A DNA stretch of 24,880 bases. Origin: Fibrobacter sp. (GTDB lineage: Bacteria; Fibrobacterota; Fibrobacteria; Fibrobacterales; Fibrobacteraceae). The notes beneath the pieces were generated by a model. The model was given only the letters and a program-made list of their open reading frames with translations, searched no databases and had not been told where the DNA came from. Positions within the stretch are counted from its first letter, which is position 1. Every line of letters begins with the position of its first letter. Positions 1-6,658 of this stretch are shown piece by piece. Made by a program: the position numbers and the translations under genes. The stretch is taken from positions 1 through 24,880 of the forward strand of contig JAAYXQ010000164.1 of NCBI GenBank assembly GCA_012515825.1. Direction: 5' to 3'.

Positions 1-254
1 ATTTAAGTTCTTATGCACAAAAATTCCCAATCATTGCTTCTCTTGAATTGCTCGTTGGTGGATACTGCATTTTCGGCTTGTTAGAATATATCGGTGCTCA
101 GAAATTTATTATCGGCCCATTCTTAGCTCTCTATGCTATTGGCTTCCTCTCTGTTGGCGTATTAAGTTTCATGCATTACTTCACTAACTTAATCGAAGTT
201 CACCGCGACAGAAAAGCTCAAGCTCAAGACATCGAAGTTCAACCAGAAGCTTAG
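1..254 (+). CDS. C-terminal end of an integral membrane protein (5' truncated), possibly a membrane glycosyltransferase
   Basis: An open frame runs in from the left edge (frame starting at base 3) to TAG at 252-254, so the true start lies outside the window. A TTG at 48 could be taken as a start, but the frame is open and protein-like upstream of it, so I treat the gene as truncated. About 84 residues are visible. They contain two hydrophobic segments (one from ...IIASLELLVGGYCIFGLLEY, one from FLALYAIGFLSVGVLSFMHY), followed by a short charged cytoplasmic-looking tail rich in K, R, E and Q. This resembles the last two transmembrane helices of membrane-bound family 2 glycosyltransferases, but no catalytic motif is in view, so that identity is only a guess. 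It converges on the pilus operon and shares the 286-311 hairpin with it. Confidence 0.6.
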   Translation, partial: LSSYAQKFPIIASLELLVGGYCIFGLLEYIGAQKFIIGPFLALYAIGFLSVGVLSFMHYFTNLIEVHRDRKAQAQDIEVQPEA

Positions 255-283
255 GTCTAATACATTCCAAAAAATTATGATTT

Positions 284-556
284 TTAAAAGCGGCATCGAT
301 TTGCCGCTTTTAATTTATATAGAGTTTTTATTTTCTCTTCTTTATCTGTGTAAAACAAAATGCATTTAGATCGAAGTCGTTCTTCTTCTTGCAACACTTG
401 AATAGAGTATTCTAAGTCATCTAATTGCTTTTTAACCAAATCAGATGAAATGCGATGCATCTGGTAAAAGTAAGAAAAAGAAATAGAGAAAACAATTCCT
501 GTAAGAATCACCCCTACACACAATTCTAATAAAGTAAATCCTTTTTTTACTCGCAT
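284..556 (-). CDS. Short type IV-pilin-like protein (pseudopilin), last gene of the operon
   Basis: A 90-residue protein with a class III signal peptide: a short basic leader MRVKKG, then mature FTLLELCVGVILTGIVFS with phenylalanine +1 and glutamate +5. This is the classic prepilin peptidase cleavage and N-methylation site. The hydrophobic N-terminal helix is followed by a coiled-coil-prone, charged stretch (VKKQLDDLEYSIQVLQEEER) and a very small C-terminal part with two cysteines. The ATG at 554-556 has a GAGAGGG-type ribosome binding site and overlaps the previous gene by 10 bases. The globular domain is too small for a typical GspH/I/J, and the family member cannot be named. It probably assembles with the upstream pseudopilin and the GspK-like protein in the inner membrane. 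The terminator hairpin overlaps its 3' end. Confidence 0.85.
   Translation of the reverse strand: MRVKKGFTLLELCVGVILTGIVFSISFSYFYQMHRISSDLVKKQLDDLEYSIQVLQEEERLRSKCILFYTDKEEKIKTLYKLKAANRCRF
286..311. terminator. Bidirectional intrinsic terminator between convergent genes
   Basis: This is a perfect 10-bp inverted repeat. The arms are AAAAGCGGCA (286-295) and TGCCGCTTTT (302-311), with a 6-base loop TCGATT. The A-rich and T-rich arm ends supply a U-tract in either direction, and 281-285 adds more T's on the plus strand. It lies 31 bases after the stop of the left-edge gene and overlaps the last codons and stop of the final pseudopilin gene on the minus strand, so it probably serves both transcripts. 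Confidence 0.75.
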
Positions 557-897
557 TCTACTACCCTCTCTAATGAAGAAAAAAGCCGTTTATTTTCTTT
601 AGAAAACACGTTTATTTGTATTAAAACTAGCGGATCCTTTTCAGTGATTCTTGTACGACTCAACTTGATACTACCCCATGTTTCTAAAGGCATTTCTTTT
701 GCATAGTCTAAACAAAAAGGAGGAGAGTCTATTTCCGCTTCCATCCAAGCAGACGCTTCACGGAATGCCTGAAACCGTTTCTGTTCTAGAGATTGAATTT
801 CTCTATAGCCATCTAAAAAGAACAAGAGCGATGTAGATAACACACTTATAAGAATAAGGCTAATCAGAGTTTCTATAATAGAGAAACCTTTGTTCAT
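547..897 (-). CDS. Pseudopilin with prepilin-type N-terminal methylation site
   Basis: A 116-residue protein beginning MNKGFSIIETLISLILISVL. The short leader MNKG is followed by mature F+1 and glutamate at +5, then a hydrophobic helix, as in GspI/GspJ/PilV-type minor pilins. The globular part is small, with two cysteines (PPFCLDYAK and the C-terminal VVECE) that could form a disulfide. I chose the ATG at 895-897 because GGAG sits six bases upstream and because it overlaps the stop of the preceding gene as ATGA. A TTG at 907-909 would add four residues but has less support. As part of the operon it would be processed by a prepilin peptidase that is not encoded in this window. Confidence 0.88.
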   Translation of the reverse strand: MNKGFSIIETLISLILISVLSTSLLFFLDGYREIQSLEQKRFQAFREASAWMEAEIDSPPFCLDYAKEMPLETWGSIKLSRTRITEKDPLVLIQINVFSKENKRLFSSLERVVECE

Positions 898-1751
898 TCC
901 ACGCTCCAAGAGAAAATCCGTAAGGGATTCTCGTGAGCTAAATCCACCGCATAAAAAGTAGAATCTTTGTTTTCTATATCGTCTCTAGAATTAGACCAGA
1001 AAGGAAGACCTACGCTTTTTGAGAAAGGTAATACAACACTATCTTCGCTAAAAAAAACGCCTCGAGCCTCTATTTGATCTGAAATATTTATTATTCCACG
1101 CGCATAAAGATTCGCATCGTATATTTTTATTTGTCCAGAAAGAGAAATTACACCTGTGGCATATAAACTTAAAGAATCTAGAATTCCCTCCCCTTCGATA
1201 AGAACGTCCCCTTCTACATAAAAAGCCACTTTAGAAAACCGCTCTCCTTGTAAAGAGATACTTAAATCACCTGCTGCTACATATAGTACTCCAGGAAAAT
1301 CTTTTATTTGAGGCTTATAATAATGAGTCGTTCCAAATAACGTATCAATATAAGACTCTTTTCGCCATTGCTCTTGATAGAATAACATACACCTCGTTTC
1401 TGCTTGCTCTAATTCTAATCGAGAAAAAGGGGGCGTCTTTACAGAAGAATAAAAGCCAGCAAAAGCTTTTACTTCTCGCTCACCTGCTTTCGATTTTAAA
1501 ACAAGCCAAGGCCCCAAGGTATCTAAAATGACGATGGGATAATGCTTTTTACTTTGAGAGGCAGGGACACGAAAAAGACTTAATAAAATCGCAGACTCAG
1601 CGTCATATTGTTCTTGTAAACATTTTTCATAATAAGTAACACGAGGCATCAAGACTCGCGTGGAATGAAGAAGAGCACAAAAAATGAAGGATAGAGCTAA
1701 AAAAAGTAAGCACACTAAAGGTAAAATGGCTCCAGACTTCTGATTTTTCAT
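894..1751 (-). CDS. GspK/PilX-like minor pseudopilin with a beta-repeat C-terminal region
   Basis: A 285-residue protein starting MKNQKSGAILPLVCLLFLAL. The start resembles a pseudopilin leader plus hydrophobic helix, but position +5 after the likely G/A cleavage site is not glutamate. GspK, the tip pseudopilin of type II secretion, shares this absence, and the size also fits GspK better than GspH/I/J. The helix is followed by a TYYEKCLQEQYDAESAI segment typical of PilX/GspK. Residues about 165-250 show alternating beta-strand repeats (VAFYVEGDVLIEGEGI, LSLYATGVISLSGQI, ANLYARGIINISDQI), like short bactofilin or beta-helix rungs. The ATG at 1749-1751 overlaps the upstream stop as ATGA and has AAGG upstream. 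A TTG at 1779-1781 was rejected. GspK-like is the best call, and PilX-like is possible. Confidence 0.75.
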   Translation of the reverse strand: MKNQKSGAILPLVCLLFLALSFIFCALLHSTRVLMPRVTYYEKCLQEQYDAESAILLSLFRVPASQSKKHYPIVILDTLGPWLVLKSKAGEREVKAFAGFYSSVKTPPFSRLELEQAETRCMLFYQEQWRKESYIDTLFGTTHYYKPQIKDFPGVLYVAAGDLSISLQGERFSKVAFYVEGDVLIEGEGILDSLSLYATGVISLSGQIKIYDANLYARGIINISDQIEARGVFFSEDSVVLPFSKSVGLPFWSNSRDDIENKDSTFYAVDLAHENPLRIFSWSVE

Positions 1752-2554
1752 AAATACCTTGAGATAGTATCTTGACCGCAAATCAATAGAATACGTTTCG
1801 TTTCAATGTTCTGAATTCGATAATCTCCAATAAAATCCCCCATCCTATATATTATTTTACTCCCTTCTTGTTCTACATGAAGAACACGGCGAGCAACGAC
1901 CCCTTTAATCTGAAATAAAGGTAAACGACAGCTTTGGCTTTTTCTTGTCACCTTAATAGGAACGACTCTCTCATTTTCAAAAGGATTAAAATTCAAATAT
2001 TTTTTCCGTTCTCGAAATGAAATCATTTTTTTGATTTTCATTTTAACTTCTAATTCCTGAATTATATGGTCTTTTAATTCGTTCGAATTTATGTGGACAT
2101 GATTTAAGCAAACATTTTTAAGATAATACAGATTGGGCTTTGATGATTTTACAAGTTCAAATTGTTCGAAAGCCCAGTAGGGGGCTTTGATCCCTATTGC
2201 TTGAATAAAAGAATAAATAGAATCAAAATTACCTTCTATATGAAATCGATATTCATTTCCGCTTGCTAATACTTTAAGTTGCTTTAAGCCAAGAGACGAT
2301 TCTAACGCCAAAGTCACTAAAGAATCAGGAGAAAATAAAGAATGATTAAAACTATTTTCCAATCGTTCCCAAGAGCCTCTAATGGAATCCCAAGAAGTAA
2401 AGGAAATTGGCTGCCGTAGTTGTTTCTTTTGTAATTCTCTTTTTTCAAAAATATTATGAATCGTTGGGTATAAGATAAAATAAGAGCCCAAAGAAAAAAA
2501 CACCCCTATACCCAAAAGCCAAAGCACGATTTTTTGCTGTTGATTAAATTTCAT
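1748..2554 (-). CDS. PilO-like/PilP-like fusion: inner-membrane alignment protein of the pilus/secretion machine
   Basis: A 268-residue protein with one N-terminal membrane helix (about residues 9-30) after a short cytoplasmic MKFNQQQK. The periplasmic middle (about 75-135) reads like the PilO/GspM ferredoxin-like fold, with the pattern YRFHIEGNFDSIYSFIQAIG followed by an aromatic AFEQFELV strand. The last 55 residues (about 213-268) resemble the PilP/GspC homology-region beta-sandwich: LPLFQIKGVVARRVLHVEQE, then a MGDFIGDYRIQNI hairpin and a final ILLICG strand. In known systems PilO/GspM and PilP/GspC are separate proteins, and the PilP/GspC domain contacts the secretin N0 domain. Here both appear on one chain, directly downstream of the GspL-like gene, with ATGA overlaps at both ends. 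The fusion is inferred from motif pattern only. Confidence 0.65.
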   Translation of the reverse strand: MKFNQQQKIVLWLLGIGVFFSLGSYFILYPTIHNIFEKRELQKKQLRQPISFTSWDSIRGSWERLENSFNHSLFSPDSLVTLALESSLGLKQLKVLASGNEYRFHIEGNFDSIYSFIQAIGIKAPYWAFEQFELVKSSKPNLYYLKNVCLNHVHINSNELKDHIIQELEVKMKIKKMISFRERKKYLNFNPFENERVVPIKVTRKSQSCRLPLFQIKGVVARRVLHVEQEGSKIIYRMGDFIGDYRIQNIETKRILLICGQDTISRYL

Positions 2555-3648
2555 AAGAATAAATCCATTTGAAAAGCCACTCGCCCGTCTGTAGTAGATT
2601 GTACAGGGCCTACCCTTATGTTTTTCACCTTAAAAACAGTGCTATTTTTCAATTTGTTTTCTAAACGTGAAGCTTCTTCAAAATGAATGGCTGAAAAATT
2701 TAACAGATAATAGTCCCCTTCTTCTGAGGCTATTTTCTTTAGAGCCTTTAGCCTTGTCCCTTTGGCTACAGCATTCCCTATTTCTTGTAAGAGAAGATCT
2801 AAATCTAAAGGAAATGGCAATTGAAGTATTTGATTTTGGAACGCTAGTATTTTTTGCCTTTCTGCATCTTGATATAACTCGTCTTTGGCTTGCTTTGCTA
2901 AAATCATTTCTTTAGATGAAAAAAGAAACTGATTTAAGAAAAAAGTACTTACAAAAAAGATCAGTAAAAGAATGAAAGCATAAATAAAACGCCTCTGTAA
3001 TCGTTTCCATGCTCGTTCTTTTAATTCTACAGAAGGATCTAAATCAAAGCGCCTCCACAAAGGATCGTTAATGGCTTTTTCAAAAAAAGAATAATGCTTT
3101 TCTTCAGAGAGAATAGAAATAGGGCAATCTCCTAAACGAGAAAGAAAAGGATCCGCTTGAATAAAAAGTCGGAGACGGTGAATCCGCTTGTTTAGATCAT
3201 ATGTTTTAGACTCTATATGTTCCTGAATCCAGTGAACTAATTTGCCATTATAAAAAATCAATAAAAAAAAGTGATCTCCTAAAACCCCTCCACATATTAA
3301 ATTTTCGTAACCATCCTTATTTATCATCTCCTCTTCTGCAAAGGCACTAAAAGCAATGCCTAAAGGTAAAACGCGATCACAAAAAGAACGGTTCTTAGAA
3401 AAATCTTTTAATGAAAAAGCCACGAGAAAACGATGCGTTCTCCCCATCGAACTATTGAAAGAAATCAATGGTAAAAAAGAAATTCGATTTTGAGCTCGTT
3501 CACAAGAAAGAGGCAATTCCTTTTTGATATGATCTAAAATCATCTCTGGATGCGGCTCTTCACCAAAAGGCGTTTGAAGTTCTAGCGTCAACGTAAAACA
3601 TTCTGAAACGCCTTGAACCATTTCTTTTTCTCTTTTCACTAAAATCAT
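2551..3648 (-). CDS. GspL-like (PilM-PilN-type) cytoplasmic-plus-periplasmic assembly protein
   Basis: A 365-residue protein with a cytoplasmic N-terminal region (about 1-218), a single membrane helix (about 221-243, YAFILLLIFFVSTFFLNQFL), a short coiled-coil-prone linker (KQAKDELYQDAERQKI), and a PilN/GspL-like periplasmic ferredoxin-type domain (about 285-365). The N-terminal half has the GVLGDHFFLLIFYNGKLVHW strand pair expected of the actin-like PilM/GspL fold, though it is very divergent. This arrangement equals GspL, or PilM fused to PilN. It would bridge the assembly ATPase to the PilO/P-like partner encoded next. The ATG at 3646-3648 overlaps the secretin stop (ATGA) and has a GAGG ribosome binding site. 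The ATPase and platform protein are not in this window. Confidence 0.7.
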   Translation of the reverse strand: MILVKREKEMVQGVSECFTLTLELQTPFGEEPHPEMILDHIKKELPLSCERAQNRISFLPLISFNSSMGRTHRFLVAFSLKDFSKNRSFCDRVLPLGIAFSAFAEEEMINKDGYENLICGGVLGDHFFLLIFYNGKLVHWIQEHIESKTYDLNKRIHRLRLFIQADPFLSRLGDCPISILSEEKHYSFFEKAINDPLWRRFDLDPSVELKERAWKRLQRRFIYAFILLLIFFVSTFFLNQFLFSSKEMILAKQAKDELYQDAERQKILAFQNQILQLPFPLDLDLLLQEIGNAVAKGTRLKALKKIASEEGDYYLLNFSAIHFEEASRLENKLKNSTVFKVKNIRVGPVQSTTDGRVAFQMDLFL

Positions 3649-5381
3649 GGCGTCCTCTTGTTCATCCCTTTACGAATCAAACGAGGCGTAATAAAAACAG
3701 CGAGTTCCATCGTATATTCTTCATTAGTATGATAACTAAACCATTTTCCAATCCAAGGAAGACTCCCTAAAAAGGGAATTGCTGATCGAATTTTTGCAGA
3801 TGTTTTTCGAATCAAGCCACCTAGACAAAAAGTTTCCCCTTCTTTTAAAGAAACGATTGTTTTTAAGTTTCGAGTACTAATATCTCTTGGCCCTTCTCCA
3901 GTGCTTCTTGCTGAAGTTTTAATTTCTGGAATGATCTCTATAGTGATTTCTCCGCTACGTGCCACTGATGGAGTAATTTCTAAACTGACACCCTCATTAA
4001 AAGAACGATAATCTGTAATCGGAAACCCATCTGCAGAAACCTGACTTACCATATAGTAAGTCGTATTCGTCACGTTAATACTTGCTTTATTTCCATTTAA
4101 GGTGCTAATACTTGGCCTTGCTAAAATCTCGGCTTGATTATTTTCTTCAAGAGCCGCTAATTCAAAATCGAATTGGTCTGAAAGAAGCCCTATTTCTCCA
4201 AACCCTCTTCCCCAAGAGCGACTTTTATCTGTAATACGAATAAAACTATTTAAGCCTAGCCCACCTTCTGCTGTTTTTTTCCCTGATCCTGAGCGTAATC
4301 CAAACTCAAATTGTTTTCCCTTATTAAACTCTACAATGATGCATTCTAATAACACTTGTAGGTTTTCTACATCGATTTGTTTTAAAAATTGTGTGGCTGA
4401 TTCTATTTCTGTAGAAGCCCCCATCAACAGCAATGCATTTTGTTCTTTCACTTCTAAAATGCGAAGCCCTCGATCTTGATACGCTTTTGAAAGCAACAAT
4501 AGAGCTTTTTCAGAATGAATATGCTCTAAGTAATACAAAGAGTTCCCTGCAATCGCAGAAGGAGCCCCCCGTTCTCCGACTAAAATGGAGCCAAGAGAAT
4601 CAAATGTATAAGTGTAACGGCTCCCTTGAAAAAGCATTTTTAATAACGCCTTTAAGGAAAGAGAATCTGCTTTGAGATGCACGTTTTCACGAAGCTCTCC
4701 ATAAACCGCTAAATTCAAATGAGCAAGCGTAGCCATCTCATTTAAAACCTGCTTTAAGGATGCACTTTGCAAATCGACAAAAAAAGAAGAATTTCTATAA
4801 GCAAGATCTAAAACAGAAGAAGCCCCCTCCTCTCTTGAATGCCGATCTTCTTCAATAAGAAAAAAATTCTCTTTTTGCAGTACTCGAAAGCCATGTGCTT
4901 GCATTAATGAGACTAATGCAGAAAAAGGAGATAACCCCTCCAAACGCCCACTAATTTTTGCTTTTATATTTGGATCGATTAAGATGTTCAAATTAGTATT
5001 CGCAGCATATTCTTTAATAAACTCTTGAATGCCTTTATTCTGGACATCAATAGAAACAAGCCCCTCTTTCGATGAAAAGTAATTTTCACCTCGTTCTATT
5101 TTTTTTCGAATTCGATATAAAGACCCTTCTTGAAATACTTCAAGTCCATTGGCACTTGCAATCGCTGAAAGCCCTTCAAAAAGGCCCACGCTATCTAAAT
5201 GGACTGTAATAGTTGCAGAAACCTCTTGATCGACAAGAATGGCGATATCATAGGCCGCAGAGATAGTGCGCGCGACTTCTTTAATATCGGTATTAACAAA
5301 ATCAAGAGAAAGCTTAGGATCGCCTGCAAATACAAAGGCGAGCCCGAAAAAGAATACAAGAAGAAGAGAGCGATTTACCAT
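3645..5381 (-). CDS. Outer-membrane secretin (GspD/PilQ superfamily)
   Basis: A 578-residue secretin, first gene of the pilus operon. A signal peptide (MVNRSLLLVFFFGLAFVFAG, cleaved near residue 20) is followed by three similar short N-domains of the STN type at roughly 24-95, 108-177 and 197-268. Each has the pattern of strand, helix, 'N(L/I)x(I/V)' strand, then a 'xL.aL..ll...G' helix. An N3-like domain follows (about 280-335, ending QIDVENLQVLLECIIVEF). The secretin core carries the conserved end: KEGETFCLGGLIRKTS, then IPFLGSLPWIGKWF, and the final strand MELAVFITPRLI. It would form the multimeric outer-membrane pore for pilus extrusion or protein secretion. There is no lipobox and no long S-domain tail. 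The start has GGAGG five bases upstream. It is shorter than typical PilQ or GspD. Confidence 0.93.
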   Translation of the reverse strand: MVNRSLLLVFFFGLAFVFAGDPKLSLDFVNTDIKEVARTISAAYDIAILVDQEVSATITVHLDSVGLFEGLSAIASANGLEVFQEGSLYRIRKKIERGENYFSSKEGLVSIDVQNKGIQEFIKEYAANTNLNILIDPNIKAKISGRLEGLSPFSALVSLMQAHGFRVLQKENFFLIEEDRHSREEGASSVLDLAYRNSSFFVDLQSASLKQVLNEMATLAHLNLAVYGELRENVHLKADSLSLKALLKMLFQGSRYTYTFDSLGSILVGERGAPSAIAGNSLYYLEHIHSEKALLLLSKAYQDRGLRILEVKEQNALLLMGASTEIESATQFLKQIDVENLQVLLECIIVEFNKGKQFEFGLRSGSGKKTAEGGLGLNSFIRITDKSRSWGRGFGEIGLLSDQFDFELAALEENNQAEILARPSISTLNGNKASINVTNTTYYMVSQVSADGFPITDYRSFNEGVSLEITPSVARSGEITIEIIPEIKTSARSTGEGPRDISTRNLKTIVSLKEGETFCLGGLIRKTSAKIRSAIPFLGSLPWIGKWFSYHTNEEYTMELAVFITPRLIRKGMNKRTP

Positions 5382-5399
5382 ACATCCTCCGCAAATACG

Positions 5400-5433
5400 T
5401 TGCAGCCTTTTCTGTAAGAAAAGCCCCCTGCAA
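5400..5433. other. Stem-loop in the leader of the secretin operon
   Basis: Two nested inverted repeats: outer TTGCAG (5400-5405)/CTGCAA (5428-5433), and inner TTTTCT (5408-5413)/AGAAAA (5417-5422) around a GTA loop. It lies between the terminator of the upstream gene and the GGAGG of the secretin, about 19 bases from the start codon. It could be a leader structure or a protein-binding site. No T-run follows on the minus strand, so it is not a plain terminator. Confidence 0.4.
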
Positions 5434-5442
5434 GGGATGTAT

Positions 5443-5470
5443 AAAAAAACCAGCTCTTAAAGCTGGCTCT
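5443..5470 (-). terminator. Intrinsic terminator of the 310-residue secreted-protein gene
   Basis: On the minus strand AGCCAGCT and AGCTGGTT pair around a TTAAG loop (core arms 5461-5466 and 5450-5455, extended by G-U and A-U pairs), followed by a run of seven T's (5449-5443). It sits 35-62 bases after the stop of the secreted-protein gene and before the secretin operon, so the two are separate transcription units and the secretin operon needs its own promoter between about 5382 and 5442. No convincing promoter hexamers were found in that short space. Confidence 0.75.
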
Positions 5471-5504
5471 TAATCTATAAAAAAGAAAAGGAAAAAGAAA
5501 GGAG

Positions 5505-6437
5505 TTAATCTTGGACAAAAATACGATGCCAAGACCCTTTTTCAATAGAAATAAAGTAAACTCCAGCAGAAACGGGAACTTTTCCAGAAACGGAGGTTCC
5601 ATTCAAAAGTCTTAAACTAGGTACTTCCCCTTTAGGGCCACGAATTAAAACGCCTCCATCCATCCTCTGCATAGAAAACGATGGCCGTGGATTTTCAATG
5701 GACTTCTTTATACTAAAAGGAGGATCGTCTACAATTAGTTTTTCTTCTGCTAGTACGAATTTTAACGTCTGACGATAAATCACTTTATCTTTTGCCGCAG
5801 CTAAGAGATCTATTGCTCCCGTAGCTGATTCTAAAGAATCGACATTCCTAGACATCCCTAACGAATAACGAAAACCTCCTCCATCAACAGTATCCACAAC
5901 ATAAGCGATGGTAAGCCAACTTGAGGCTCTCATTTCTGGGGTCACAGATAAGAGAATATCCGTTTGATTCATAGGGTCATTCGCACTCCAATCCTCAAAA
6001 CGATATTGAATCCAGTTATAAGAATTGGATGAATCGTATACATCAAAAAGAGATTCGTGAATATCATAAATTTGAGTCACGCAAGAAGTATCTTTTGCCG
6101 CCCATTTTTTGGCGTCCGCATCATAAAAAGCAATAGAACAGGCATTGTTAGATTTTAAGCATTGGGATTCAATAGAAACAGGAATAGTTAAATCCGCAAA
6201 ATTTTTACTTCCTCTAATCGGAGAAAGATCCTCAATGGAACGATAGAAATGAGAATTTATTTGATTATCGTTTTCGAATCTAAAATCATAAATGGTATCC
6301 AGACTAATCTTCATTGTTCTTTCTTCTGTCGTTTCACCAATACGAAGAGTATCGCATAGATTTCGAATATTATCAGGAGCTTCTTGTGCCATAAGAGTAT
6401 TTGCAAAAAGCAAAGTGAAAAAGATTATTGTACGCAT
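5505..6437 (-). CDS. Secreted protein of unknown function with a Por/T9SS-like C-terminal tail
   Basis: A 310-residue protein. The start at 6435-6437 gives a clean signal peptide (MRTIIFFTLLFANTLMAQ, cleaved before EAP) and has GAGGGAAAATT directly upstream. A TTG 27 bases further up was rejected. The mature part is aspartate- and serine-rich with strand-like segments and several cysteines, including NNACSIAFYDADAKKW, which looks like a beta-sandwich. No enzyme motif is recognised. The last roughly 70 residues follow the pattern of type-A secretion tails: a proline-rich linker, two strands, then VPVSAGVYFISIEKG and a final HRIFVQD strand. That suggests export by a Por-type system or cell-surface anchoring, by pattern only. 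It is transcribed separately from the neighbouring secretin operon, so a functional link is not shown. Confidence 0.7.
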   Translation of the reverse strand: MRTIIFFTLLFANTLMAQEAPDNIRNLCDTLRIGETTEERTMKISLDTIYDFRFENDNQINSHFYRSIEDLSPIRGSKNFADLTIPVSIESQCLKSNNACSIAFYDADAKKWAAKDTSCVTQIYDIHESLFDVYDSSNSYNWIQYRFEDWSANDPMNQTDILLSVTPEMRASSWLTIAYVVDTVDGGGFRYSLGMSRNVDSLESATGAIDLLAAAKDKVIYRQTLKFVLAEEKLIVDDPPFSIKKSIENPRPSFSMQRMDGGVLIRGPKGEVPSLRLLNGTSVSGKVPVSAGVYFISIEKGSWHRIFVQD

Positions 6438-6586
6438 AATTTTCCCTCGTTGAAATGAATCCAAAAATCACTTTTTATTTTTCAAAACGCACACCACATT
6501 TTATCAAAAAAATCATTTTTAGAAAAAAATTTGTATAAAACACACATCTTAAAAATAACCTTTAAAGAATCATTTAACCAATAAAG

Positions 6587-6592
6587 ATTATA
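6587..6592 (-). promoter_or_regulatory. Candidate -10 element for the secreted-protein gene
   Basis: A perfect TATAAT on the minus strand (plus ATTATA) in the 221-base gap between transketolase and the secreted-protein start. It would give a leader of about 140 bases. No good -35 at 16-18 bases is visible, so support is weak. The rest of the gap is very A/T-rich and holds no strong terminator for transketolase, so readthrough from transketolase is an alternative. Confidence 0.25.
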
Positions 6593-6658
6593 ACTAAGCA
6601 AATAAATGTGCGAAACAACAAAGAGAAATGATAGGCAAAAGAATCTAGTTCTAAAAAA

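Noticed and set aside
4433..4675. Short plus-strand open frames across the secretin and pilus genes (also 2667-2915 and 5199-5460)
   Set aside because: All lie antisense to well-supported genes, lack ribosome binding sites, and show no domain or signal.
284..5381. Type III secretion, Tad pilus or prophage origin for the secretin cluster
   Set aside because: The pseudopilin leaders, GspL/PilN-like and PilO/P-like subunits fit type II/type IV-filament systems; no Tad, type III or phage genes are seen.
5400..5433. Secretin leader hairpin considered as a cyclic-di-GMP riboswitch
   Set aside because: Only about 60 bases separate the upstream terminator from the start codon, and the conserved GEMM core sequence is not present.
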